Source: an uncultured Blautia sp.
Lineage (GTDB): Bacteria; Bacillota; Clostridia; Lachnospirales; Lachnospiraceae
Direction of reading: 5' to 3'
Length of the DNA: 12,749 bases
Assembly: GCA_945872375.1 (NCBI GenBank)
Contig: CAMBYR010000036.1
Span: 1-12,749 of the forward strand
Positions 5,942 to 12,749 of the stretch are shown here, in pieces. Numbering within the stretch: the stretch's first letter is position 1; each line of letters opens with the position of its first letter. The notes under the pieces were generated by a model that worked only from the letters and a program-made list of their open reading frames with translations, did not search any database and was not told where the DNA came from. The position numbers and the translations under genes were made by a program.

Positions 5942-7219
5942 CTAACAGACAAGCGTTTGTTCTGCTGCATCCAGTGTTTCCTGAATTACCTCGTCCGTGT
6001 GAGCTGCTGATAAAAACATCGCTTCAAACTGAGACGGTGCAATATGAATGCCCTTCTTCAGCATTCCTTTAAAATATGCGGCAAAGGCTGCCGTATCGGA
6101 TGTTTTCGCAGAGGTATAATCTGTCACCGGGCATTTTGTAAAGAACAGGCAGCCCAGAGATTCCACATGATTCAGCTGCCAGGGGAGACCCTTTTCTTTC
6201 AGAAGGTTTTCCATTCCTCCGTAAAGGAGCTGTCCTTTTCTGCCAAGCTCCGAATAGATCTCCGGATGTTCGTAAAGGTAAGTAAGCTGTGTCAGTCCTG
6301 CAGCCATGGCAATCGGATTGCCGCTCAGTGTTCCGGCCTGATATACCCGTCCCACCGGGGAAACCATTTCCATAATTTCTTTTCTTCCTCCGTAGGCTCC
6401 TACCGGCATTCCGGCTCCGATGATTTTTCCATAGGTTACAAGATCCGGACGAATTCCAAAATACTGTGCCGCACCGCCAAATGCAAGGCGGAAACCTGTG
6501 ATCACTTCGTCAAAGATCAAAAGTGCATGGAATTCATCACAAAGAGCACGAAGTCCTTCAAGGAATCCTTCTTCCGGAGGAACCACACCCATATTGGCTC
6601 CCACCGGTTCCACGATCACCGCTGCCACCTGATCCGGAGCGCTTTCCAGCAAAGTACGAACACTGTTCAGATCATTGTATACCGCTGTCATCGTATCCTC
6701 CGTACAGCCCTTTGGAACACCGGCACTGTCCGGAACACCGCTTGTCATAACGCCGGAGCCGGCACTTACCAGCATGGCATCACTGTGTCCATGGTAGCAT
6801 CCGGCAAATTTGATGATCTTGTTTTTACCGGTAAAGCCTCTTGCCGCACGAACAGCGCTCATCACTGCTTCCGTGCCGGAATTGACCATACGGATCATCT
6901 CCACATGAGGAATTCTTTCGCAGATAAATTCTGCCATCTCCACCTCAATTTCCGTGGCACAGCCAAAACTCAGGCCTTTTTCACATGCCTTGATCACGCT
7001 TTCCCGGATTGCCGCAAAATTATGTCCCAGAATCATGGGGCCCCAGGAATCAATATAATCGATATAACGATTTCCATCTGCATCATAAATATAACAGCCG
7101 TCTGCACGGTCAATAAATCTCGGTGCTTCTCCTATGGCGCCATAAGCTCTCACCGGACTGTTGACACCGCCCGGAATCCGCTGTACCGCACGCTCAAATA
7201 AACGTTCTGATTTTGTCAT
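5942..7219 (-). CDS. hemL: Glutamate-1-semialdehyde 2,1-aminomutase
   Basis: PLP enzyme that converts glutamate-1-semialdehyde to 5-aminolevulinate, the second step of the C5 route and the partner of HemA. The 425-residue length is normal. Seen in order: GGVNSPVRAYGAIG (17-30), WGPMILGH (59-66), NSGTEAVMSAVRAARGFTGK starting at 113, CYHGHSDAML (141-150), FDEVITGFR with the PLP-contacting Asp237, and the Schiff-base lysine in TYGKIIGAGMPVGAYGG (Lys265, the same number as in E. coli). The late SGNPIAMAAG segment is also present. It is the last gene of the operon; its ATG shares one base with the hemB TGA (TGATG), suggesting coupled translation. GGGAG lies about 9 nt upstream. The lactonase gene follows after 127 bp. 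Confidence 0.97.
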   Translation of the reverse strand: MTKSERLFERAVQRIPGGVNSPVRAYGAIGEAPRFIDRADGCYIYDADGNRYIDYIDSWGPMILGHNFAAIRESVIKACEKGLSFGCATEIEVEMAEFICERIPHVEMIRMVNSGTEAVMSAVRAARGFTGKNKIIKFAGCYHGHSDAMLVSAGSGVMTSGVPDSAGVPKGCTEDTMTAVYNDLNSVRTLLESAPDQVAAVIVEPVGANMGVVPPEEGFLEGLRALCDEFHALLIFDEVITGFRLAFGGAAQYFGIRPDLVTYGKIIGAGMPVGAYGGRKEIMEMVSPVGRVYQAGTLSGNPIAMAAGLTQLTYLYEHPEIYSELGRKGQLLYGGMENLLKEKGLPWQLNHVESLGCLFFTKCPVTDYTSAKTSDTAAFAAYFKGMLKKGIHIAPSQFEAMFLSAAHTDEVIQETLDAAEQTLVC

Positions 7220-8202
7220 CAGCCGATTCTCCCTTCTTCCATGAAACGGGCAATTTCCTTGGCAAAATATGTCAGATAAATCTGAGCGCCGGCCCGGTAG
7301 GTACCCACTGCCATTTCACAGATAATCTTTTCTTCATCGATCCAGCCCATTTTTGCTGCTGCCTTTACCATGGCATATTCTCCGCTGACACTGTAGGCTG
7401 CCACCGGTACATGAACGGCTTTGGATACCTCAGAAACAATGTCCAGATACGACAGTGCCGGTTTTACCATAATGATATCCGCACCCTCCTGTACATCCGT
7501 CAGCGCTTCCTTCAATCCTTCCCTGCGGTTGTGAAAATCCATCTGGTAGGATTTTCTGTCGCCAAAGGAAGGCGCCGAACCTGCTGCGTCACGGAACGGG
7601 CCATAAAATGCAGAAGCATATTTTACGGCATAGGACATGATCGGTGTATTCTGAAATCCATGGCTGTCCAGACAATCACGGATCGCCCGTACACGCCCGT
7701 CCATCATATCCGACGGAGCTACCATATCTGCCCCTGCCTGAACATGAGACAGGGCTGTCTGTGCCAGAAACGGCAATGTTTCATCATTATCCACATCATG
7801 GTCACAAAGGACTCCGCAGTGTCCATGGGAGGTATATTCACACATGCAGACATCCGTAATATAATAGAGATCCGGAAAACGTTTTTTTGCCTCTCTTAAT
7901 GCTTTCTGCACAATTCCATCCTCTGCATAGGCACCGCTTCCCTTTTCATCTTTATGATCCGGAATTCCAAAAAGCATTACACTGCCTACGCCGGCTTCAC
8001 TAAGGCGTTCCAGCTCATAAGGAAGACGATCCACACTGTAGCGGTACTGTCCTTCCATGGACGGAATCTCCTCTTCAATTCCGGTTCCTTCTTTTACAAA
8101 CAGCGGATAAATCAGGGAAGCCTTATCTATTCTCGTTTCTCTTACCATTTTGCGGAGAACTTCGCTTCCCCGAAGTCTCCTTGGTCTCTGAATCAATTCC
8201 AT
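7219..8202 (-). CDS. hemB: Porphobilinogen synthase (5-aminolevulinate dehydratase), zinc type
   Basis: Condenses two 5-aminolevulinate molecules into porphobilinogen. From the chosen start the protein is 327 residues. The catalytic lysines are in SYAVKYASAFYGPFRDAAGS (Lys194) and IMVKPALSYLD (Lys247, Schiff base). The metal site CMCEYTSHGHCGVL has three cysteines (119, 121, 129), the pattern of the zinc-dependent class rather than the Asp-rich magnesium class. Start choice: a GTG at 8211 lies only 1 nt from AAGGAG, while the ATG at 8202 has 10-nt spacing and gives MELIQRPRRLR, the usual family N-terminus. It lies 52 nt after the hemC-cobA-hemD stop and overlaps hemL by one base. Confidence 0.96.
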   Translation of the reverse strand: MELIQRPRRLRGSEVLRKMVRETRIDKASLIYPLFVKEGTGIEEEIPSMEGQYRYSVDRLPYELERLSEAGVGSVMLFGIPDHKDEKGSGAYAEDGIVQKALREAKKRFPDLYYITDVCMCEYTSHGHCGVLCDHDVDNDETLPFLAQTALSHVQAGADMVAPSDMMDGRVRAIRDCLDSHGFQNTPIMSYAVKYASAFYGPFRDAAGSAPSFGDRKSYQMDFHNRREGLKEALTDVQEGADIIMVKPALSYLDIVSEVSKAVHVPVAAYSVSGEYAMVKAAAKMGWIDEEKIICEMAVGTYRAGAQIYLTYFAKEIARFMEEGRIG

Positions 8203-8212
8203 TTCCTGCACT

Positions 8213-8218
8213 CTCCTT
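8213..8218 (-). promoter_or_regulatory. Ribosome binding site that decides the hemB start
   Basis: AAGGAG on the minus strand lies 1 nt from a GTG at 8211 and 10 nt from the in-frame ATG at 8202. The ATG is preferred on spacing, codon and homology. Confidence 0.65.
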
Positions 8219-8254
8219 CTATCATCAACAGCTCTTCACGTTCTGTCTGTTCTC

Positions 8255-10651
8255 TCATTTTCCGCAATCTTCTTCCTTCATACGGATGACCAGCTCGATC
8301 AGACTTTCGATGGTGGCTTTTTCCGCCGTATATGTCTGCATCCCGTAAGACGCTGCCGCCTGGCAGGTCTGCCGTCCGATACAGGCAGCCCGTACACCGG
8401 AATAATCCCCGCATCCGGTTCCTTCCACGAAGCCTTTTACGGTAGAAGCACTGGTAAATACCACACAGTCAATATTTCCCTCTTCCAGTTCCTTCTTTTC
8501 ATCCACAAGAATACTTTTTTCGTAAACGGTATGATAGGTCGCAATATCATCTACCTGTGCTCCTGTTTTTCTCAGAAGTTCTGTCAGATGTTCATTGCCC
8601 TTTTCCGCTCTGGGAATCAGGATCCTTTCGGTTCCGTCAAGCACCTTTGCCAGTGCTTCTCCAAGAGAATCCCCGTCATAAATCTCCGGCATCAGATCTG
8701 CAAAAAGGCCGTATTCCTTAAGCTTTCGCGAGGTTCCTTCGCCGATCACCGCAATTTTGCATGCTCCAAGGGCACGAATGTCTCTGCCCTCCTCCTGCAT
8801 TCTCCGGAAAAAGATTTCTGCGCCTGTGGGACTGGTAAACACCAGCCACTGGTACTTATCAAGCTTTGCAATGGCTTCCCGGAGTCTGTCTGATTCCCTG
8901 ATTTCCTCTGTGCGGATCGCCGGAAGCTCCAGCACCTCCGCTCCCTTCTCCCGAAGAAGGGCCGCCGTCCTGGACACCAGGTTTTTCGGTCTTGTCACAA
9001 GAACCTTCCATCCCGCAAGAGGCAGACGCTCTCTCCATGCAAATTTCTCTGAAAGGCTGCAGACCTTTCCCACCACAATGATGGCAGGGGTTCCGATCTT
9101 CTGTCTGTCTGCTTCCGCTTTCAGCGTGGAAATAGTTGCTACGATCCTTCTCTGACCGGCCGTGGTACCCTTTTCCAGAATTGCCGCCGGCATATCCGGA
9201 TCCATGCCGCCCTCCAGAAGTCCCTTCATAATATCCTCCAGAGCACCTGCCCCCATCAGGAACACAAGCGTTCCGCCTGTTTTTACAAGCGTTTCAAAAT
9301 CAATATCCAGCTTTTGTCCCGCTCTTTTATGGCCTGTAATAATATGAAGGGAGGAACAGAAATCTCTGTGCGTCACCGGAATTCCATTGTAGGCCGGAAC
9401 TGCCAGAGAAGACGTTACTCCGGGAACCACCTCATAGGGAATCCCCTTTTCTGTCAGAAGCTCCAGCTCCTCTCCGCCTCGTCCGAACAGGAAGGGATCT
9501 CCTCCCTTCAGTCTTACCACACGATTCCCTTTTAATGCTTCCTCTGCCAGGACTTCATTGATCTTCTCCTGACGCATGGTGTGGCATCCGGCACGTTTTC
9601 CCACATAGATCAGCTTTGCAGAATCCGGTATCTGAAGCAGTACCTCCTGTCCCACCAGACTGTCGTATACCACCACTTCTGCCTTTTTCAGCACTTCCAT
9701 TCCCTTCAGTGTAAACAGACCCAGATCTCCCGGGCCGGCTCCCACCAGCCACACCTTTCCTGTCTTTTTTCCGCAGCGGCTTCGAAGTGTTTCTGCAAGG
9801 GATTCTCCCAGCCGCACCGCGTCCTCTGCTTTTCCGCGGACACTGCCTTTTTCCCAGTTTCCGCTTTTCTCATCATAATATAATCCACGCACCAGAAGTT
9901 CCTCTCCTTCAAGCTCTGAAAATGCTGCGATCGGTGACGAGCAGCCTCCATTCAGATAACGGACAAACGCCCGTTCCGCCATGGCTTCCAGCTCTGCCTT
10001 CCTGTCATTGAAGCCCTCCAGAAACGAGTAGTCCTCTCCCCGGATTCCCTGAACAGCGAGGATTCCCTGACCTGCTGCCGGAATCATTTCCTCCGGTGAA
10101 AAATAACGGCTGATCCTGTGTTCCAGCCCCAGACGCTTCAGGCCTGCTGCCGCCAGGATCAATCCCGAATACTGTCCCTCTTCCAGCTTACGAAGTCTGG
10201 TCTGAAGATTTCCACGGATACTTTTTACTTCCATTTCCGGGTACAGTTCCTTCAGCTGAAGCTGTCTCCGAAAGCTGGAACAGCCCAATGGCAGTGAAGG
10301 ATCCAGTTCTGTTTTTCCCTCCGGCAGGACCAGCACATCTCTCGGATCCTCTCTTTTGGAAAACGCCAGAAGAGGCAGTTCCTCCGAAACTTCCATGGGC
10401 ATATCCTTGAGGCTATGTACGGAAAGCTGGCTTCTTCCTTCCATCAGTGCCATATCCAGTTCTTTCACGAAAAGGCCCTTGCCGCCTGCCTGATCCAGAG
10501 TTCTGTCCAGAATTCTGTCCCCCGTTGTTTTCATGGTAAGAAGCGATACGGTAAGCTCCGGATGCTTCTGTCGGATATAATCACATACCATTTCACTTTG
10601 AATCACAGCCAGTGCGCTTTCCCGGCTTCCAACTACAATATGATCTCTCAT
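8255..10651 (-). CDS. Trifunctional HemC-CobA-HemD fusion: hydroxymethylbilane synthase / uroporphyrinogen-III methyltransferase / uroporphyrinogen-III synthase
   Basis: One uninterrupted 798-residue frame with three complete enzyme domains. Residues about 1-293 are HemC: VVGSRESALA (6-15), HSLKDMP with catalytic Asp83, and the dipyrromethane cofactor cysteine in YLNGGCSSP (Cys237). Residues about 299-545 are CobA-type SAM uroporphyrinogen-III C-methyltransferase: VWLVGAGPGDLGLFTLKG, VYVGKR-like LIYVGKRAG, VVRLKGGDPFLFGRGGEE, and PGVTSSLAVPAYNGIPVTHR. Residues about 549-798 are HemD: WKVLVTRP, VFTSPTGAEIF, IAVIGEGTS, and a late VFTSASTVKGF. Together they take porphobilinogen to precorrin-2; the HemD product is the CobA substrate. 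The HemC-CobA joint is nearly linker-free (CGKKTGKVWLVG). Start choice: ATG 10651 has GGAG 6 nt upstream and gives MRDHIVVGSRES; ATG 10663 has no usable site. It lies 16 nt after the sirC-like stop. CobA-HemD fusions are well known in Clostridia; the added N-terminal HemC is the notable part. Confidence 0.93.
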   Translation of the reverse strand: MRDHIVVGSRESALAVIQSEMVCDYIRQKHPELTVSLLTMKTTGDRILDRTLDQAGGKGLFVKELDMALMEGRSQLSVHSLKDMPMEVSEELPLLAFSKREDPRDVLVLPEGKTELDPSLPLGCSSFRRQLQLKELYPEMEVKSIRGNLQTRLRKLEEGQYSGLILAAAGLKRLGLEHRISRYFSPEEMIPAAGQGILAVQGIRGEDYSFLEGFNDRKAELEAMAERAFVRYLNGGCSSPIAAFSELEGEELLVRGLYYDEKSGNWEKGSVRGKAEDAVRLGESLAETLRSRCGKKTGKVWLVGAGPGDLGLFTLKGMEVLKKAEVVVYDSLVGQEVLLQIPDSAKLIYVGKRAGCHTMRQEKINEVLAEEALKGNRVVRLKGGDPFLFGRGGEELELLTEKGIPYEVVPGVTSSLAVPAYNGIPVTHRDFCSSLHIITGHKRAGQKLDIDFETLVKTGGTLVFLMGAGALEDIMKGLLEGGMDPDMPAAILEKGTTAGQRRIVATISTLKAEADRQKIGTPAIIVVGKVCSLSEKFAWRERLPLAGWKVLVTRPKNLVSRTAALLREKGAEVLELPAIRTEEIRESDRLREAIAKLDKYQWLVFTSPTGAEIFFRRMQEEGRDIRALGACKIAVIGEGTSRKLKEYGLFADLMPEIYDGDSLGEALAKVLDGTERILIPRAEKGNEHLTELLRKTGAQVDDIATYHTVYEKSILVDEKKELEEGNIDCVVFTSASTVKGFVEGTGCGDYSGVRAACIGRQTCQAAASYGMQTYTAEKATIESLIELVIRMKEEDCGK

Positions 10652-10667
10652 TTTCCTCTCCATCCTA

Positions 10668-11141
10668 TCAGTCTTCGTCCTGTGATTCGGTCATTGCCTG
10701 TTCAATGGCAATGCGAACCTTTCTGGCTTTTTTGTGGTCCAGTCCGCTGGCAGTAATGCCCACCACCAGCTCATCCTGCATAAATATGCCCGGAAAATAA
10801 AAATCACACTTTTCTTTATCGTCTGCTATATTGACATAAATCCCCTCTTCTTTGCAGATCCGATAAATCTCGTCATTCAGTTTATGGTCATTGGTTGCCG
10901 CGATCACCATATAGGCCAGTGAAAGATCAGAACGCTTCACATTACGGTATTTGATCATCACCAGTCCTGCTTTTCCAAGCTCCATAAGCTCCGGAGTCAT
11001 GGCCGGTGCAATGGCAGTCACATTCCTGGTAAACTGCAGAAGTGTCTTTACTCTTCGTGTTGCAATATTACCGCCGCCGATCACCACAATATTTTTATCT
11101 GAAAGATCCACAAACATGGGGAAATAACGTTTATTCTTCAT
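10668..11141 (-). CDS. Precorrin-2 dehydrogenase (SirC / CysG N-terminal type)
   Basis: NAD-dependent enzyme that oxidises precorrin-2 to sirohydrochlorin, en route to sirohaem or cobalamin. The 157-residue protein starts with YFPMFVDLSDKNIVVIGGGNIATRRVKTLL, the substrate-site strand and Rossmann glycine motif of the family. It also has the VNIADDKEKCDFYFPG segment carrying the conserved catalytic aspartate. It ends soon after the region corresponding to the dimerisation helices, so it is shorter than CysG-N/Met8p/SirC proteins of about 200 or more residues. The C-terminal part linked to metal chelation is therefore reduced or absent. Start choice: ATG 11141 is preceded by GGAGAG at about 6 nt and gives MKNKRYFPMF; an upstream in-frame start at 11189 would lie inside hemA. 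It overlaps the hemA 3' end by 11 nt. Iron or cobalt insertion is presumably done elsewhere. Confidence 0.88.
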   Translation of the reverse strand: MKNKRYFPMFVDLSDKNIVVIGGGNIATRRVKTLLQFTRNVTAIAPAMTPELMELGKAGLVMIKYRNVKRSDLSLAYMVIAATNDHKLNDEIYRICKEEGIYVNIADDKEKCDFYFPGIFMQDELVVGITASGLDHKKARKVRIAIEQAMTESQDED

Positions 11142-12360
11142 AAATTCTCTCCAGTCCTGCCACACAGTCCAGAAAGGCTTCTTCGTCAAGGTTCTGGCGA
11201 AGGCCGAATATCAGCTTGTTCACCACCTTGCCGGCAGCGGTCTCTACAGCCTGCTCCAGTCTCTGCCGGTCTGCCCCTTCCATCGGTGTTTTTTTCAGTA
11301 TCTTGGCTATTCTCAGATTCAGATCATGAACAGCTTCTTCTTTGATCTCCTGGATCCTGGGAATCACATCTCTTCCGTCCAGCCACAGATAAAACTCGTC
11401 CATCTGTGCCCTGACAATGGCCCCCGCCGCCTCCAGGTGCTCTTCCAGTTCTTTCGGTGTCTCTTCCATTCGGAATGTATCCATATCATAAAGGGTAATT
11501 CCCGGATGCTCACCAAGTGATGGCTCTATATCCCGGGGAACCGCCAGATCGATCAGGATCAGAGGATCCTTCACAGAAACACCCTCAAACAATTCTTCTC
11601 TGAGTGTAAAATTGGGACTCGCCGTGGCACTGACCACCAGATCGCAATGGGGGATCTGCTGCATCCTGTCCCCGTAATTCATTCGTTTACATCCTACCGG
11701 AATATTGACCATCCCGCTTCTGTACTGACGAACGGTCACTGTTACATCCGCACCGCACTCCTTTAACGTCTGCGCCGCCACTTTTCCCATTTCTCCATTT
11801 CCGATCACAAGACAGACTTTATCCCGGACAGATACATTTCTTTCTTCCAGAAATTCGATGGCCTGATGAATCACGGAAGGATTTCCATGAGCAAAGGGCA
11901 CCTCTGTTTTGATCTTCTTTCCTGCCGTCACGGCCATCCGAAACAGCACTTCCAGAACACTGTCCGTGGTAAAATGCTCTCTTGCCAGATTCAGGGCATC
12001 CTTGATCTGGGTAAGGATCTGGTCCTCCCCGAGGATCTGGGATTTCAGCCCTCCTGCCAGATAAAACAGGTGCTCAGCCGCTTCTTTGTCTGTGCGTTTT
12101 ACAAAATATTTCTCATAACTTTTATCCTGAATTCCTTTTAATTCACATAGACAATCATACAGGGAAATCTCTGTCTGATCCCTCAGACTTACCCAGACCT
12201 CCAGCCGATTGCAGGTAGACAGCAGAATACATCCCTGTATTTCCGGGCGCTCCTTCAGTTTTTCCATGGCATCTCCTGCATTTTTTCTGGAAAATGCAAA
12301 AAGTGCACGAATATCCAGCGGTGCTTTGCTGTGATCTACTCCAATCATGGATATGCTCAT
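11131..12360 (-). CDS. hemA: Glutamyl-tRNA reductase
   Basis: NADPH-dependent reduction of glutamyl-tRNA(Glu) to glutamate-1-semialdehyde, the first committed step of the C5 tetrapyrrole pathway. The 409-residue protein has the GVDHSKAPLDIR N-terminal block (7-18), the catalytic cysteine in LLSTCNRLE (Cys50), GLKSQILGEDQILTQIK in the catalytic domain, the nucleotide motif VIGNGEMGKVAAQTL, the LIDLAVPRDIEP segment, and a C-terminal helical dimerisation domain. Length is near the family norm. The ATG at 12360 has AAAGGAG 8 nt upstream; the second methionine (codon 5) would be too far. It is first in the five-gene operon and overlaps the next gene by 11 nt. As the committed step it is the natural control point. 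Its promoter faces a divergent GntR-type regulator. Confidence 0.97.
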   Translation of the reverse strand: MSISMIGVDHSKAPLDIRALFAFSRKNAGDAMEKLKERPEIQGCILLSTCNRLEVWVSLRDQTEISLYDCLCELKGIQDKSYEKYFVKRTDKEAAEHLFYLAGGLKSQILGEDQILTQIKDALNLAREHFTTDSVLEVLFRMAVTAGKKIKTEVPFAHGNPSVIHQAIEFLEERNVSVRDKVCLVIGNGEMGKVAAQTLKECGADVTVTVRQYRSGMVNIPVGCKRMNYGDRMQQIPHCDLVVSATASPNFTLREELFEGVSVKDPLILIDLAVPRDIEPSLGEHPGITLYDMDTFRMEETPKELEEHLEAAGAIVRAQMDEFYLWLDGRDVIPRIQEIKEEAVHDLNLRIAKILKKTPMEGADRQRLEQAVETAAGKVVNKLIFGLRQNLDEEAFLDCVAGLERIYEE

Positions 12361-12393
12361 AATCTTTTCTCCTTTGCGGTGCTCATAATTTAC

Positions 12394-12422
12394 ATCATAA
12401 ACATTCTGAACAACAATGTCAA
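12394..12422 (-). promoter_or_regulatory. Sigma-A promoter for the hemA operon
   Basis: TTGACA (12417-12422) and TATGAT (12394-12399) on the minus strand are 17 bp apart. The predicted start near 12388 gives a leader of only about 28 nt, so there is no room for a cobalamin riboswitch and control is more likely exerted at initiation. Confidence 0.83.
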
Positions 12423-12451
12423 TTCCGGCAAAGAGATTTTCCCGAATTGAC
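12418..12451. promoter_or_regulatory. Inverted repeat spanning both -35 boxes, candidate operator
   Basis: Half-sites GTCAATTCCGG (12418-12428) and CCCGAATTGAC (12441-12451) are reverse complements at 10 of 11 positions around a 12-nt spacer. Five pairs are explained by the two -35 boxes (TTGAC facing outward). The five further pairs (TTC and GG) are not needed by the promoters. A dimeric regulator bound here would cover both promoters. The divergent GntR-family protein is the obvious candidate, by inference from position. Confidence 0.45.
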
Positions 12452-12474
12452 TTTTTTCTCCTGACCGATATAAT
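12447..12474 (+). promoter_or_regulatory. Sigma-A promoter for the divergent regulator gene
   Basis: TTGACT (12447-12452) and TATAAT (12469-12474) are 16 bp apart on the plus strand. The predicted start near 12481 gives a leader of about 55 nt before the ATG at 12537. Spacing is one short of optimal. Confidence 0.72.
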
Positions 12475-12536
12475 AAAATTCAGGAATTGCTCTGAAATAA
12501 GACAGACAGAGCAGAATCACTGACAGGAGGTTGTTC

Positions 12537-12749
12537 ATGCAGTTTTCATTTAACCAGACCGGTGAAAACCGTTTTTTATACATGGAAGTCTATGATTATT
12601 TTCGTTCTCTGATACAGGAACAAAAGCTTCCTGCCGGAAGCAAAATGCCTTCCATACGAACGTGTGCCCAACAGCTGAAGCTCAGCCGCACAACGATTGA
12701 AAATGCCTATCTGCAATTGGCCGCAGACGGCTACATTGTTGCCCGTGCA
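12537..12749 (+). CDS. GntR-family transcriptional regulator, probably MocR/PdxR type, 5' part
   Basis: An ATG at 12537 preceded by CAGGAGG with 6-nt spacing opens a frame running off the window after 71 codons. The visible part is a GntR winged helix-turn-helix: LYMEVYDYFRSLIQEQKLPAGSKMPS, then IRTCAQQLKLSRTTIENAY (recognition helix) and LQLAADGYIVARA (wing). The short pre-domain and the TTIENAYLQLAADGYI wording are typical of MocR proteins, in which this domain precedes a PLP-binding aminotransferase-like domain. That C-terminal part lies outside the window, so the subfamily is an inference. FadR- or YtrA-type GntR proteins are less likely. Divergence from the hemA operon suggests control of that operon, of itself, or of genes further right. 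Confidence 0.85.
   Translation, partial: MQFSFNQTGENRFLYMEVYDYFRSLIQEQKLPAGSKMPSIRTCAQQLKLSRTTIENAYLQLAADGYIVARA

Noticed and set aside
6044..7201. A 385-codon plus-strand frame antisense to hemL, and similar long antisense frames over the lactonase (4774-5718) and hemB (7213-7899)
   Set aside because: They have no start signals or family motifs and are Cys/His/Ser-rich in a way produced by reversing well-coded genes. They are explained by codon bias of the real genes.
12361..12416. Search for a cobalamin or other riboswitch upstream of hemA
   Set aside because: The predicted leader is only about 28 nt and no conserved riboswitch box is visible.
1..12749. Search for CRISPR arrays, toxin-antitoxin pairs, phage or defence genes
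   Set aside because: No direct repeat arrays and no such protein families are visible. Nearly all coding capacity is accounted for by metabolic, transport and regulatory genes.

Overview
The window looks like chromosomal core-genome DNA from a low-to-mid GC member of the Clostridia, most likely Lachnospiraceae or a near relative. This is an inference from near-consensus sigma-A promoters, strong AGGAGG-type ribosome binding sites, C5-pathway tetrapyrrole genes with a fused HemC-CobA-HemD protein, and a rhomboid-like protein with a zinc ribbon. I cannot name genus or species from the sequence alone. I see no integrase, transposase, CRISPR array, phage gene or defence system.

Layout, left to right. 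(1) Positions 1-99: the 5' 55 nt of a tRNA-Leu(CAA) on the minus strand with a clear promoter. (2) 125-3423, minus strand: a three-gene unit transcribed corA-like transporter -> rhomboid-like zinc-ribbon membrane protein -> lysA (diaminopimelate decarboxylase). It starts from a perfect TTGACA-17-TATAAT promoter and ends at a GC-rich hairpin without a U tract. (3) 3439-4725, plus strand: aroC (chorismate synthase), divergent from corA, with a TTTACA-17-TATAAT promoter. It ends at a strong bidirectional terminator shared with the convergent gene. (4) 4732-5914, minus strand: a beta-propeller lactonase of the 6-phosphogluconolactonase type with its own promoter. (5) 5942-12422, minus strand: a five-gene early tetrapyrrole operon in the order hemA, sirC-like, hemC-cobA-hemD fusion, hemB, hemL. 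(6) 12447-12749, plus strand: the start of a divergent GntR-family, probably MocR-type, regulator cut by the window edge.

The operon in (5) is a complete set for glutamyl-tRNA -> glutamate-1-semialdehyde (HemA) -> 5-aminolevulinate (HemL) -> porphobilinogen (HemB) -> hydroxymethylbilane -> uroporphyrinogen III -> precorrin-2 (the three-domain fusion) -> sirohydrochlorin (SirC-like). No gene for uroporphyrinogen decarboxylation or later haem steps is present, so the cluster points toward sirohaem and/or cobalamin rather than protohaem. Genes are tightly packed (11-nt overlap, 16-nt gap, 52-nt gap, TGATG overlap), implying co-transcription and partly coupled translation.

Most of the window is ordinary metabolism. 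The points most worth a second look are the triple HemC-CobA-HemD fusion, a 10-of-11 symmetric element spanning both -35 boxes between hemA and the divergent regulator, a rhomboid-fold protein that lacks the catalytic histidine and carries a C-terminal zinc ribbon, and a small aromatic-rich leader ORF overlapping the start of aroC.
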